NCBI RefSeq assembly: GCF_016862375.1
Contig: NZ_BOMV01000082.1
Coordinates: 62,001-126,000 of the forward strand
Length of the DNA: 64,000 nt
Reading direction: 5' to 3'
Source: Paractinoplanes rishiriensis
GTDB lineage: Bacteria; Actinomycetota; Actinomycetes; Mycobacteriales; Micromonosporaceae
Part shown: positions 1-8,874 of the stretch, piece after piece
Numbering within the stretch: the first letter of the stretch is position 1
Layout: each line of letters begins with the position of its first letter
The notes under the pieces: generated by a model
The model's database searches: none
Told to the model about the DNA's origin: nothing
The model's input: the letters and a program-made list of their open reading frames with translations, nothing else
Position numbers and translations under genes: made by a program

Positions 1-680
1 ACCGGGCGGTCCGACTGGGCCAGCAGCAGCAGGCCGTCGATCAGGCGGCCGTGCCGGTCGTTGATCGCCAGCAGCGTGGTGCCCAGCTGGCGCACCTCGG
101 TGGACGCCGACTCCTGGGCCAGCGCCACCTCGAGCAGCGTGCGGTTGAGGGTGAGCGGCGTGCGCAGCTCGTGCGACGCGCTCGCGATGAAGCGGCGCTG
201 GCCGTCGAACGAGTGGTCCAGCCGGGCCAGCATCACGTCGAATGTGTCGGCCAGCTCCTTGACCTCGTCGGGCGGGCCGGTCAGCGCGATCCGCTCGTGC
301 AGGCCGCGGTCGGCGTCGGGCGCCTCGGCGATGCGGCGGGCGGTCGCGGTGATCTGGTGCAGCGGCTGGAGCATCCGGCCGGCGATCAGCCAGCCCAGCG
401 CGATCGCGGCCGCGCTCACCACGGCCAGCGCGATCAGGCCCTGGGTGAGCATGGTTTCCAGGGTGGTGCTCTGGGTGCCGCTGACGATCTGCTCGAGCGT
501 CTTCGGCGGCGGCACCGCACCGACCTCGGGCCGCGCGTCGTGGGTGATCGACATCTTGCCCGCCACCGACGGCAGCTGCTGGCGGGCGAGCAGGTAGGTG
601 GCGCCCAGCAGCACCAGGCCGGCCAGCACGAACAGGCCGCCGAAGACCAGCGTGAGGCGGGCGCGGACGGTCAGTCTCAT
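1..680 (-). CDS. Sensor histidine kinase, C-terminus beyond the window
   Basis: Membrane kinase that would autophosphorylate and signal to the response regulator encoded just upstream. The 226 visible residues show a first membrane segment at about 10-31, a short extracytoplasmic stretch, a second membrane segment at about 78-100, a HAMP-like linker, and an H-box with phospho-acceptor His170 (SASHELRTPL). The ATPase domain lies off the left edge. The ATG overlaps the regulator stop as ATGA, so the two are translationally coupled. The ligand is unknown; the divergent efflux operon suggests an envelope or antibiotic stress signal, which is inference. Confidence 0.9.
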   Translation of the reverse strand, partial: MRLTVRARLTLVFGGLFVLAGLVLLGATYLLARQQLPSVAGKMSITHDARPEVGAVPPPKTLEQIVSGTQSTTLETMLTQGLIALAVVSAAAIALGWLIAGRMLQPLHQITATARRIAEAPDADRGLHERIALTGPPDEVKELADTFDVMLARLDHSFDGQRRFIASASHELRTPLTLNRTLLEVALAQESASTEVRQLGTTLLAINDRHGRLIDGLLLLAQSDRP

Positions 681-1333
681 GGAATCCGGTACCCCACTCC
701 CGGCTCGGTGAGCACCACGGGCGGGTCGCCCAGTTTGCGGCGCAGCTTGAGGATCGTCATCCGGACCGCGTGGGTGAACGGGTCGGCGTTCTCATCCCAC
801 GCCTTCTCCAGCAGCGTCTCGGCGGACACCGCGGTGCCGTCGGCGCGCAGCAACTCGGTCAGCACCGCGAACTCCTTGCGGGACAGCGGCACGTAGCGGC
901 CGTCCCGGTGCACCTCGCGGCGGTGCGGGTCGAGGCTGATCCCGGCCCGGCGCAGCACCGGCGGCGCGGCCGGGCGGGACCGGCGGCCCAGGGCGGCCAC
1001 CCGCGCCGACAGCTCGCGGAACGCGAACGGCTTCGGCAGGTAGTCGTCGGCGCCCAGGGACAGGCCGGTGACCCGCTCGTCGATGCCGGCCGCCGCGGTG
1101 AGCATCAGCACCCGGGTGGCGCCGCCGCGTTCGGCCAGGTGCCGGCACACGTCGTCGCCGTGCACCGCGGGCAGGTCGCGGTCGAGCACCACCACGTCGT
1201 AGTCGTTGACGCCGAGGCGTTCCAGGGCGGCGGCGCCGTCGTAGGCCACGTCGACCGCGTACGCCTCGTGCCGCAAGCCCTGCGCCACCGCGTCGGCGAG
1301 CAGCGGCTCGTCCTCGACCACCAGGATCCGCAT
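677..1333 (-). CDS. OmpR/PhoB-family response regulator
   Basis: Cytoplasmic transcription regulator of 218 residues. The receiver domain spans about 1-115, with acidic pocket residues near the N-terminus (VVEDE), phospho-acceptor Asp51 (VVLDRDLP) and Lys101 (YLPKPF). A winged-helix DNA-binding domain occupies about 125-218 and ends in the typical GVGYRIP. It is first in a two-gene operon with the kinase, overlapping it by 4 bp, and is divergent from the lipoprotein/ABC operon. That operon is the likely target; repeated GTCAC motifs lie in the shared promoter region. Confidence 0.93.
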   Translation of the reverse strand: MRILVVEDEPLLADAVAQGLRHEAYAVDVAYDGAAALERLGVNDYDVVVLDRDLPAVHGDDVCRHLAERGGATRVLMLTAAAGIDERVTGLSLGADDYLPKPFAFRELSARVAALGRRSRPAAPPVLRRAGISLDPHRREVHRDGRYVPLSRKEFAVLTELLRADGTAVSAETLLEKAWDENADPFTHAVRMTILKLRRKLGDPPVVLTEPGVGYRIP

Positions 1334-1357
1334 GCCTCCATGGTGCCGTGCGGCCGT

Positions 1358-1387
1358 GTCACCTCAGCGTCACTTTTTTCCGTGACG
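1358..1387. promoter_or_regulatory. Candidate response-regulator binding site
   Basis: In the divergent promoter region, GTCAC occurs at 1358-1362 and again at 1369-1373. The 11-bp period fits the direct repeats bound by OmpR-type dimers. CGTCAC (1368-1373) also forms an inverted repeat with GTGACG (1382-1387) across a T-rich spacer. The position between both operons fits autoregulation plus efflux control. Binding is inferred from spacing only. Confidence 0.4.
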
Positions 1388-1456
1388 GCGGGGAAACACG
1401 GCGGCCGCTCTACTCGTGCCGTGGCGGCCGACCGGCCGCCGGCGAAGGAGAGGACG

Positions 1457-1993
1457 ATGCGAAACCGTACGGTTGTGGCGCTGGCCCTGGTGATGGCGAT
1501 GGCGCCGCTGGGCTGTGCGCGGATCGGGGCGAGCCAGCCGTCGGCGGCCAGCAATGCGCCGTCGGCGGATCGGGACGCGGGCCTCAAGTTTTCCCAGTGC
1601 ATGCGCGATCAGGGGCTCACCTGGTTCCCGGACCCGCAGGCGGACGGCCGGATGTCGGTGAGCGCGCCGGAGGGCGTCACCAAGGAGACCATGGACGCCG
1701 CGCACGAGGCCTGCAAGCAGTTCATGCCGGACGGCGGCGAGGCACGTCAGCCGTCGGCGGAGGAGCTGGAGAAGGTCCGGCAGATGGCCAAGTGCATGCG
1801 GGCGAATGGGGTGCCGAACTTCCCCGATCCGAGCCCCGAAGGCCAGCTGTCCATCGACTCGTCGAAGCTCGGCACTGGGCCGGGCGACCCGACCTGGGAC
1901 AAGGCGGAGAAGGCGTGTGCGCAGTACCTGCCGAAGGGGGCACGGACCGAGAAGCACGGTTCCGGTATCGGCGTGGGCGGCGGTGCCGGATGA
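1457..1993 (+). CDS. Small lipoprotein with duplicated CMRxxG..FPDP motif
   Basis: A 178-residue secreted protein with a signal peptide and lipobox ending at Cys20 (APLGC), so probably anchored to the outer face of the membrane. The mature part carries two copies of a unit reading C-M-R-x-x-G followed by F-P-D-P, at about 49-62 and 114-128, each with a second Cys further on. GAAGGAG lies upstream of the ATG. It is the first gene of an operon with an adaptor, ATPase and permease, and its stop overlaps the next start (ATGA). Function is unknown; a substrate-binding or assembly role for the efflux pump is inference from context. Confidence 0.85.
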   Translation: MRNRTVVALALVMAMAPLGCARIGASQPSAASNAPSADRDAGLKFSQCMRDQGLTWFPDPQADGRMSVSAPEGVTKETMDAAHEACKQFMPDGGEARQPSAEELEKVRQMAKCMRANGVPNFPDPSPEGQLSIDSSKLGTGPGDPTWDKAEKACAQYLPKGARTEKHGSGIGVGGGAG

Positions 1994-3018
1994 GGAAGCT
2001 TCTCGCCGCGGGGGCGGTGGCGGCTCTGGCGGTGGCGGCTTTTGTCCTCTTTGGACAGCCCGAGGCGAAGGCTCCGGCCGCCGCTGCCTCGGTGGACACG
2101 GCCGACATCACCCGGGAGACGCTGATCGATCGGGAGAACCACGACGGATCGCTGGGGCACGGCGACTCGTCGACGATCACCGGCAGGGCTGCCGGGACCA
2201 TCACGTGGCTGCCGGCGGCCGGCAGCACGATCGCGCGGGGGAAGGCGCTCTACCGCATCGACAACGAGCCGGTGGTTTTGCTGTACGGGAAACTCCCGGC
2301 TTACCGGGAACTCCGGTCGGGGGCCGAGGGCGCGGACGTGCTGCAGTTCGAGCGCAACCTGTGGGCGCTGGGGTTGCGGGGGTTCACGGTGGACGACGAG
2401 TACACGTCGGCGACCGCGTCGGCCGTCCGGGAATGGCAGGACGACCTCGGCGTGCCGGAGACCGGGCGGGTGGACAACGGCCGGATCGCGTACGCGGCCT
2501 CGTCGATCCGGGTCGAGGCATTGACCTCGCAGAACGGGGCCGACGTGCAGCCCGGCACCGAACTGTTCACGGTCACCGGCACCCGTCTGGTGGCGACCGT
2601 GGAACTCGACATGGACTCGCAACGCCTGGCGCGCCGGGGTGCCGCGGTCGACGTCACGTTGCCCGACGACAAGACGGTGTCCGGCAAGATCACCGGCGTC
2701 ACCACCACCGTGCAGGAGGGTCAGGGCGACCAGCCGGACTCCACGCTCATCAAGGTGACGGTCGGCTTCACCGACGCGCCGCAGGGCCTCGACGACGCGT
2801 CGGTGACCATCGGCTTCACCACGACGCGGCGGGAGGACGTGCTGACCGTCCCGGTGGCCGCGCTGCTCGCGCGGGCCGAGGGCGGCTACGGCGTGCAGGT
2901 CGTCGAGGGCGACGCCACCCGGATCGTGGCGGTGGAGACCGGCCTGTTCGCCGACGGCAAGGTCGAGATCGAGGGCGCCGGTCTGGCCCCCGGCATGAAG
3001 GTCGGGATGCCGGCATGA
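1990..3018 (+). CDS. Efflux periplasmic-adaptor-like protein with peptidoglycan-binding domain
   Basis: A 342-residue membrane-anchored protein. It has one N-terminal hydrophobic segment (about 5-23), a first beta/lipoyl-like part, a PG_binding_1-type repeat at about 112-160 (DVLQFERNLWALG ... AVREWQDDLG), then HlyD/MacA-like barrel domains. It would link the membrane ABC permease to the outer envelope. It overlaps both neighbours by 4 bp (ATGA), giving tight coupling in a lipoprotein-adaptor-ATPase-permease operon. The architecture is common in actinobacterial MacAB-like exporters; the substrate cannot be read from sequence. Confidence 0.87.
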   Translation: MRKLLAAGAVAALAVAAFVLFGQPEAKAPAAAASVDTADITRETLIDRENHDGSLGHGDSSTITGRAAGTITWLPAAGSTIARGKALYRIDNEPVVLLYGKLPAYRELRSGAEGADVLQFERNLWALGLRGFTVDDEYTSATASAVREWQDDLGVPETGRVDNGRIAYAASSIRVEALTSQNGADVQPGTELFTVTGTRLVATVELDMDSQRLARRGAAVDVTLPDDKTVSGKITGVTTTVQEGQGDQPDSTLIKVTVGFTDAPQGLDDASVTIGFTTTRREDVLTVPVAALLARAEGGYGVQVVEGDATRIVAVETGLFADGKVEIEGAGLAPGMKVGMPA

Positions 3019-3674
3019 GCGACGTGATCGAACTGACCGGAGTCTGGAGGACCTACCCCGGCGGGGTCACCGCGGTGCGCTCGGTCGACCTGACCGTGGC
3101 GTACGGCGAACTGGTCGCGATCGTCGGCCCGTCCGGCTCCGGCAAGTCCACCATGCTGCACCTGATCGGCACGCTCGACCGCCCCTCGCAGGGCTCGGTC
3201 CGGATCGACGGGTACGACGTGGCCACGCTCTCCGACCGCCAGTTGTCGGCGTTGCGGGCCCGCCGGATCGGCTTCGTGTTCCAGCAGTTCCACCTGGCAC
3301 CGGGCCGCGACGCGGTGGCGAACGTGGCGGACGGGCTGCTGTACGCCGGGGTGGCCCGCAAGGAAAGAGAGTGGCGGGCCGAGGCGGCCCTGGTCCGGGT
3401 CGGTCTCGGCGACCGGCTCACGCACCGCCCGCACCAACTGTCGGGCGGCGAACGCCAGCGGGTCGCGATCGCCCGGGCGGTGGCCGGCGACCCGGCGGTG
3501 CTGCTGGCCGACGAGCCGACCGGCAACCTCGACTCGGTCTCCGGCGCCGGCGTGGTGGAACTGCTGCGCGAACTCAACAGCGCCGGCACCACGGTCCTGG
3601 TGATCACGCACGACCACGCGATCGCGGACGGCCTGCCCCGGCAGGTGCCGATGCGGGACGGGGAGGTGGTCTGA
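3015..3674 (+). CDS. ABC transporter ATP-binding protein (MacB/LolD type)
   Basis: A 219-residue cytoplasmic ATPase that powers the permease encoded next. Walker A is GPSGSGKST at about 38-46, the Q-loop is in FVFQQFH, the signature is LSGGERQRVAIARA, Walker B is VLLADEPTGNLDS and the H-loop is VITHDH. Length is normal for the family. It overlaps the adaptor by 4 bp and the permease by 1 bp. Family membership is certain; whether the cargo is an antibiotic, peptide or lipid is not determined. Confidence 0.95.
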   Translation: MSDVIELTGVWRTYPGGVTAVRSVDLTVAYGELVAIVGPSGSGKSTMLHLIGTLDRPSQGSVRIDGYDVATLSDRQLSALRARRIGFVFQQFHLAPGRDAVANVADGLLYAGVARKEREWRAEAALVRVGLGDRLTHRPHQLSGGERQRVAIARAVAGDPAVLLADEPTGNLDSVSGAGVVELLRELNSAGTTVLVITHDHAIADGLPRQVPMRDGEVV

Positions 3675-4855
3675 TGTCGCTGCAGCCGGCCCGGTTGGGC
3701 CTCGGCGACCTGGCCCGGCTCGGCGGTTCCGGCCTGCGGGCGCGGCCCTTGCGGGCGGTGCTGTCGGCGCTGGGGATCGCGATCGGGATCGCGGCCATGA
3801 CGGCGGTGGTGGGCATCTCGGCGTCCAGCCGGGCCGACCTCGACCGCGAACTGGAGGCCCTGGGCACCAACCTGCTGACGGTGACGCCCGGCGAGTCGAT
3901 GTTCGGCCAGGAGTCGACCCTGCCGGACACGTCGGTCGGCATGATCCGCCGGATCGGGCCGGTGTTGTCGGCCACCGCCACGGGGGTGGTGAGCGACGTC
4001 GGGGTCTATCGCACTGACAAAATCCCGGCCGGCCAGACTGGTGGCATCGGGGTGCTGGCGGCGGAACTGGAGTTGCTCGCCACGGTCGGCGCGCAACTGT
4101 CCGGCGGCAGGTGGCTGAACGCGGCCACGGCCCGGTATCCGGCGGTGGTGCTGGGCGCGGCGGCATCGCGGCGCCTGGGCGACGTGCCCGCGGTCTACAT
4201 GGACGGTCGCTGGTGGTCGGTGATCGGCACGCTTCGCGAGGTGCCGCTGGCTCCCGAACTGGACACGGCGGCGCTGGTGGGCTGGGCGGCGGCGACGGAG
4301 TACCTGGGCTTCGACGGCCATCCCACGACGGTCTACACCCGGTCGCTGGACGATCAGGTGGAGGCGGTGCGGTCGCTGCTGCCACCAACGGCCAACCCCG
4401 CACAGCCGAACGAGGTCAAGGTGTCGAAGCCGTCCGACGCGTTGGCGGCCCGCCGAGCGTCGAACGCGACGTTCACCGCGCTGCTGCTGGGCCTGGGTGC
4501 GGTGGCGTTGCTGGTGGGCGGCATCGGGGTGGCCAACACGATGGTGATCTCGGTCCTGGAACGCCGCGCCGAGATCGGGTTGCGGCGCTCGCTGGGCGCG
4601 ACCAAGGGCCAGGTACGGACCCAGTTCGTGACGGAGTCGTTGCTGCTGTCCCTGTTGGGCGGGGTGGCGGGGGTGCTGCTCGGCTCGCTGGTGACGGGGC
4701 TGTATGCGACAACGCAGCAGTGGCCGACGGTGGTGCCGTTGTGGGCCTGGGCCGGTGGCGTGTGCGCGACGGTGGTGATCGGTGCGGTCGCGGGGTGGTA
4801 CCCGGCCATTCGGGCGGCCCGGTTGGCGCCTACCGAGGCGCTGGCGGCGGCGTAG
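3674..4855 (+). CDS. ABC transporter permease (MacB/FtsX family)
   Basis: A 393-residue membrane protein with the MacB layout. One transmembrane helix lies at about 30-50 after a basic N-terminus, then a large extracytoplasmic MacB_PCD-like domain (about 55-270), then three C-terminal helices at about 285-310, 330-355 and 360-380. The FtsX-type segment (ERRAEIGLRRSLGAT) is clear. The start overlaps the ATPase stop in TGATG. It is the last gene of the efflux operon and is followed at once by a strong hairpin. Confidence 0.93.
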   Translation: MSLQPARLGLGDLARLGGSGLRARPLRAVLSALGIAIGIAAMTAVVGISASSRADLDRELEALGTNLLTVTPGESMFGQESTLPDTSVGMIRRIGPVLSATATGVVSDVGVYRTDKIPAGQTGGIGVLAAELELLATVGAQLSGGRWLNAATARYPAVVLGAAASRRLGDVPAVYMDGRWWSVIGTLREVPLAPELDTAALVGWAAATEYLGFDGHPTTVYTRSLDDQVEAVRSLLPPTANPAQPNEVKVSKPSDALAARRASNATFTALLLGLGAVALLVGGIGVANTMVISVLERRAEIGLRRSLGATKGQVRTQFVTESLLLSLLGGVAGVLLGSLVTGLYATTQQWPTVVPLWAWAGGVCATVVIGAVAGWYPAIRAARLAPTEALAAA

Positions 4856-4862
4856 TGCACGG

Positions 4863-4898
4863 GCGTCGTGGGGGGCTCACGGGGGCCTCCCACGACGC
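4863..4898. terminator. Bidirectional hairpin terminator
   Basis: Arms 4863-4875 and 4886-4898 pair over 13 bp (GCGTCGTGGGGGG with CCTCCCACGACGC, one G-T wobble) around a 10-nt loop. It lies between the convergent permease and DUF6653-type genes, so it can serve both strands. There is no T-tract, as is common for hairpins in high-G+C actinobacteria. Confidence 0.75.
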
Positions 4899-4911
4899 GC
4901 CGATCCCGATC

Positions 4912-5427
4912 TCAGTACTCCCAGCTCGCGTACTCCGGCTTGGTGGTTTTCATTTCCTCGAAGAGGAGCACCATCCGGTCCAGGAACCAGCACTTCGCCA
5001 GCTGGGTGAGCAGGACGCCGCTCACCACGGCGAGGGCGTCGAGGCGGATGAGGCCGTACGTCATGAAGATTGCGCCGACCAGTTGGAAGGCGACCGTGAC
5101 GACCGGCACCTTGGTTTCCCGGTGGTGGGGAGGCAGCGCGATGTCGTTGCGATCCGCCCAGATGCGTTCGCCGAAGACGGCCTTGGACGCCCAGTTCCGG
5201 GTCGACTTCGGTGACGGGAACAGCAGCGGGTTGACCATCATGAAGACCAGGACCAGCGCGGTCGGCAGCAGCGACCACCAGCCGATCCAGTCGTAGGTCC
5301 AGATCGCCAGCGCCAGCACCGGCAGGATCGCGAAGCGGGTCCAGACGCTCACCGGGTTGGCGTGCCGCATCCACTTGTCGCCCTCCAGGCCGAACAGGCT
5401 GGCCAGGCGCCGTTCCTTCGTTTCCAT
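4912..5427 (-). CDS. DUF6653-type membrane protein
   Basis: A 171-residue protein of unknown function with about four hydrophobic segments, at about 30-48, 50-70, 104-124 and 127-147, and conserved Trp/His-rich stretches such as GDKWMRHANP near the N-terminus. I assign it to the uncharacterised DUF6653 family from memory. An upstream ATG at 5460 exists, but the start at 5427 has GAGGGAG correctly spaced before it. It is monocistronic, convergent with the efflux operon, and its promoter faces the next rightward gene. Confidence 0.7.
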   Translation of the reverse strand: METKERRLASLFGLEGDKWMRHANPVSVWTRFAILPVLALAIWTYDWIGWWSLLPTALVLVFMMVNPLLFPSPKSTRNWASKAVFGERIWADRNDIALPPHHRETKVPVVTVAFQLVGAIFMTYGLIRLDALAVVSGVLLTQLAKCWFLDRMVLLFEEMKTTKPEYASWEY

Positions 5428-5540
5428 CACGAGCTCCCTCGTCGTTGGTGATGCGCTCATCGTCGGCGGGCCGGTTTGACATCGGCTTGGCGGCGGGCGT
5501 CAACCGGGCGTCAAGCCGCGCCCGCGAGGGTGGCGGCGTG

Positions 5541-5891
5541 ATGGTTTTCCGGCAGCTGCGTTCGCCGGCCGACTTCGTGCGGGCCCGGTCGCTGATCGGC
5601 ACGGAGGTGTCCGGCGACGAAATCCTGTCCGGCCTCTGGGACCTCGCCGCCGCCGACAGCGACGTCCTCGTCGCGATCGTGGCAACCCGGCGGGTCTCAC
5701 CCTCGGTGGTCGAGGTCAAAGCCATGCGGGGGTACGCCGGGCAGGCGCGACTCTTGCGCGAGGTGGCCGACGACTGCCGCGCTCAAGGCGTGGAGCGGCT
5801 GGTCGCGGCCGGCTGCGTCGACGCGGATGTCCTGCGGCGAGCGGGTTTCGTCCCCGACCCCGGTACCGGCCGGTTGGTCCTTCAACTCTGA
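5541..5891 (+). CDS. Small hypothetical protein, GNAT-like C-terminal half
   Basis: A 116-residue soluble protein. The start is ATG at 5541, or GTG at 5538 directly before it; GAGGGTGG precedes both. The second half (VVEVKAMRGY ... LREVADDCRAQGVERL ... LRRAGFVPD) looks like the end of a GNAT acetyltransferase, but the acetyl-CoA loop is not convincing, so enzymatic activity is not claimed. The 3' end overlaps the convergent AfsR-like gene by 10 bp. Confidence 0.7.
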   Translation: MVFRQLRSPADFVRARSLIGTEVSGDEILSGLWDLAAADSDVLVAIVATRRVSPSVVEVKAMRGYAGQARLLREVADDCRAQGVERLVAAGCVDADVLRRAGFVPDPGTGRLVLQL

Positions 5892-8689
5892 GCCAGGCGC
5901 CGTTCCAGGTCGTCGAGGTTTCCCTCGTACATCCTCTCGCCGGTTTCGGCCACCAGCGACCGTGCCTCGCGCAGCAAGCGCAAGCCCTCGCCGGTGTTGC
6001 CGGCCAGCGCCTCGGCCTCGGCGAGCAGGCCCAGCACCCAGCCGACCAGATGCCGCGCGCCCCGGGACCGGATCTCGTCGAGGCTGGCCCGCAGCGACCG
6101 CACGCCACCGGCCGGATCGCCGTCGAGGGCACGCACCCAGGCCGCGACCGCGGCCGCGTAACTGAACCAGGCCGGCTGGGGACCGGCCAGGTCGAGCGCG
6201 TGCCGGGCGTGCTCGCCGGCGACAGGCACGTCCCGGCGCAGCGCGTGGATCAGCGCGGTGCTGGTGAACACCCCGGCCCGGGCCAGGGGCGGCAGGTCGC
6301 GGGCGCGGCCGATCGCGACAGCCAGGTGAACGTCGGCCGCGGCCCGCTCGCCCAGCAGGTCGAGGACCGGTGCCAGCTGGAGCCGGATGGTGACCTCGTG
6401 CGGCGAGTCCGGATCTTCCGACACGGCCAGGTCGAGGCTGCGAACCAGATGCTCGCGGGCCGCGGCCGGGTCGCCCAGGCACCACAGCGTGCGGCCGGCG
6501 GCCAGGTGGGCCAGCGCGCCGCCACCGGCCGCCACCATCCGCTCGGCCAGTTCGCGGGCCTCGGCGTGCTCGCCGCGGGCTACCGCGACCTCGTACAGGG
6601 TGCGGTACGCCGGGATGTCGGCCAGTTCCTCGGCCAGGGCCCGGACCCGGGTCATGGCGCGCCGGCCGGCCACGGACCGGGCGCCGTCCAACTGCGCGTG
6701 CAGGGTGGCCAGACGCAGGTGGATGTCGAGTTCGGAGCGGGCGACCGGGGGCTCGGCGGCCAGCAGGGTGAGGGCGTGTTCGAGGAGCTCGGCGGCTTCC
6801 TCGTGGGCCAACGAGGCGAGTGCCCGGTCGGCCGCGGTGAGCAGATGCGGCAACGCCTTCGCGGTGCCGACCACCGGCGCGGCCAGCCACCAGTGCGCAC
6901 CGCCACGGTCGCCCAGGCTCGCCGCGACCCGGGCGTGCAGCCGAGCCTGCCGGGCCCGGCTCACGTCGTCGTAGATCGCCTCGCGGACCAGCGCGTGCGT
7001 GAACCGGAACCGGCCCGCCGACGCCTCCTCGAGGATCAGGCCGGACAGCAGCGCGGCCTCCACGGCGGCGAGCACCCGATCGTCGTCCAGACCGGACACG
7101 TCGCGCAGCACGCCGAGGTCGAACTCCCGGCCCACCACCGCCGCCACGAGCAGGATCGCCTGGGTCTGCTCGGGCAACCCGGAGATCCGGCGACGCAGCA
7201 CGTCGCGTACCCCCTCCGGAACCTCGTGGGCCGCGGCCTGCTGCGCGGCAGCAAGCCGGCGCCGGCTCCCCAGCAGGCGAATCAGTTCCACCACGAAGAA
7301 CGGGTTGCCGGCGCTGCGATCGTGCACGACATGGACCAGTTGATCGTCGGGATCCACATCGTCACCGAGCCGGGCCGCCATGAGCGAACGGACGTCGTCC
7401 TCGCGCAGGCCGTCGAGTGGCAGGCGCTCGACCACCGGCAGGCGCGCCAGGGCCGCAAGGGTGTCGGTCAGCGCCCGCCGTCCCTCGGCACGGTAGGTGG
7501 CGATCACCAGGATCGGTGTGGTGTGCAGCTCGGCGGCCAGGGTCGTGAGCAGGCGCAGCGAGCCGGCGTCCGCCCAGTGCAGGTCGTCCAGGACAAGGAC
7601 CAGCGGCGCCCGCTGCCGGAGGGTCGCGACGATCGTCCGGCAGAACCGGAACCGGACCGCCTCGACGTCCACCACCGGCAGCCCCGGCCCAGGCTCCAGC
7701 TCCGCCGGCAGGTTCAGCTTTTCCAAGATCTGGATCCAAGGCCAGAACGGTGGGGCGCCCGGTTCCTCGGTGCAGCGCCCCCAGACGGCGTCCGGCGCCG
7801 CTTCCTCGGCGAGCCGGGTCTTGCCGATGCCGGGTTCGCCGGACACCAGCACCAGCCGCCCGCGGCCGTCCAGCGCGCCGCGCAGCACGGCCAGCTGCTC
7901 CGCCCGCCCGACGAAGGTCTCGGCCGGCGCGGGTTCCGGCTCCGGGGCCGGCGCCGGCGGATCGAGCTCCGGGGCGTGGCCGAGGATCTGCTGGTGGAGG
8001 TGGCTCAGCGACGGGCTCGGCTCGATGCCCAACTCGGCGTCCAGCAGGCGGCGGGTCTCCTGGTAGACGTCGAGCGCCTCGGCCTGACGGCCGGACCGGT
8101 AGAGGGCGCGCATCTGCAACGCCCGTAGGTTTTCCCGGTACGGGTGGGCCGCCACCAGCCGGCGCAGTTCGTCGGCGACGGCGGCATGCCGTCCCAGCGT
8201 GAGGTCGGCGGTGATCCGATCCTCCAACGCGGCCAGCCGCATCCCGTCGAGACGGGCACGCTCCCCGGGCGCGATCTCCAGCCCATCGAGGACATCCCCG
8301 CGCCAGAGCGCGAGCGCCCGCCGCAGGGTCTCGGCGGCGCGATCGGGTTCGCCGGCGTCCAGTAGTAGCCGGCCGTGCGCGGCGAGCCGCTCGAATCGCG
8401 TCGCGTCCAGGTCACCCGGGCCGATCGCGAGCCGATAACCGGGCGGCTGACTGAGCAGGAGGTCCGGTTTCAGAAGGCGGCGCAGATGAGAGACGTACGC
8501 CTGAAGCGAAGCGACGGCCTGCGCGGGCGGATCTTCACCCCACAGCTCGTCGACGAGGTGCTCGAGCGAAACGACGGTGCCGGCGCGCAGCAGCAAGACG
8601 CCGAGGACGGCGCGCTGTTTGGGACGGCCCAGATCGAGTAGCCGCCCGTCGACCGCTACTTCGAGCGGCCCGAGAATCCTGAACTCCAC
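5882..8689 (-). CDS. AfsR/SARP-family regulator with BTAD and AAA domains
   Basis: A 935-residue regulator. An OmpR-type winged helix covers about 1-95 (MEFRILGPLEV; GRPKQRAVLGVLLLRAG), a bacterial transcriptional activation domain about 98-245, and an AAA/STAND ATPase starts near 262 with Walker A GEPGIGKT and Walker B VLVLDDLHWAD. A TPR-like helical C-terminus follows to the end. Such proteins activate secondary-metabolite or stress genes, and the ATPase gates activity. No biosynthetic cluster is adjacent, so the target is unknown. The ATG has no evident Shine-Dalgarno sequence. Confidence 0.93.
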   Translation of the reverse strand: MEFRILGPLEVAVDGRLLDLGRPKQRAVLGVLLLRAGTVVSLEHLVDELWGEDPPAQAVASLQAYVSHLRRLLKPDLLLSQPPGYRLAIGPGDLDATRFERLAAHGRLLLDAGEPDRAAETLRRALALWRGDVLDGLEIAPGERARLDGMRLAALEDRITADLTLGRHAAVADELRRLVAAHPYRENLRALQMRALYRSGRQAEALDVYQETRRLLDAELGIEPSPSLSHLHQQILGHAPELDPPAPAPEPEPAPAETFVGRAEQLAVLRGALDGRGRLVLVSGEPGIGKTRLAEEAAPDAVWGRCTEEPGAPPFWPWIQILEKLNLPAELEPGPGLPVVDVEAVRFRFCRTIVATLRQRAPLVLVLDDLHWADAGSLRLLTTLAAELHTTPILVIATYRAEGRRALTDTLAALARLPVVERLPLDGLREDDVRSLMAARLGDDVDPDDQLVHVVHDRSAGNPFFVVELIRLLGSRRRLAAAQQAAAHEVPEGVRDVLRRRISGLPEQTQAILLVAAVVGREFDLGVLRDVSGLDDDRVLAAVEAALLSGLILEEASAGRFRFTHALVREAIYDDVSRARQARLHARVAASLGDRGGAHWWLAAPVVGTAKALPHLLTAADRALASLAHEEAAELLEHALTLLAAEPPVARSELDIHLRLATLHAQLDGARSVAGRRAMTRVRALAEELADIPAYRTLYEVAVARGEHAEARELAERMVAAGGGALAHLAAGRTLWCLGDPAAAREHLVRSLDLAVSEDPDSPHEVTIRLQLAPVLDLLGERAAADVHLAVAIGRARDLPPLARAGVFTSTALIHALRRDVPVAGEHARHALDLAGPQPAWFSYAAAVAAWVRALDGDPAGGVRSLRASLDEIRSRGARHLVGWVLGLLAEAEALAGNTGEGLRLLREARSLVAETGERMYEGNLDDLERRLAQS

Positions 8690-8828
8690 CGGCTCAGCCC
8701 GTCGCTGCGTGATCGACGTAAGCGTGCGGATGACCAGGAGGACACCGACACGGCGGGCGAAACGAATGCTCGATCAAGTTGGGATGCTAGCGCGGCTGAG
8801 TGTACTCTGCAATCCGCGTTTGGAAAAC

Positions 8829-8839
8829 TGCGTTTTGCA
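8829..8839 (+). promoter_or_regulatory. Operator-like motif TGCGTTTTGCA, copy 1
   Basis: The 11-mer lies 36 bp before the DUF5753 gene start and overlaps the palindrome TTTGCAAA (8834-8841). An identical 11-mer sits 52 bp before the XRE-DUF5753 gene, and related forms precede the DUF6232 gene. Shared position and sequence suggest a common regulator, probably the XRE protein encoded between them. This is inferred only. Confidence 0.45.
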
Positions 8840-8874
8840 AACTGCACTGAGCGCCTTGATTAGCATCGGAGGGT

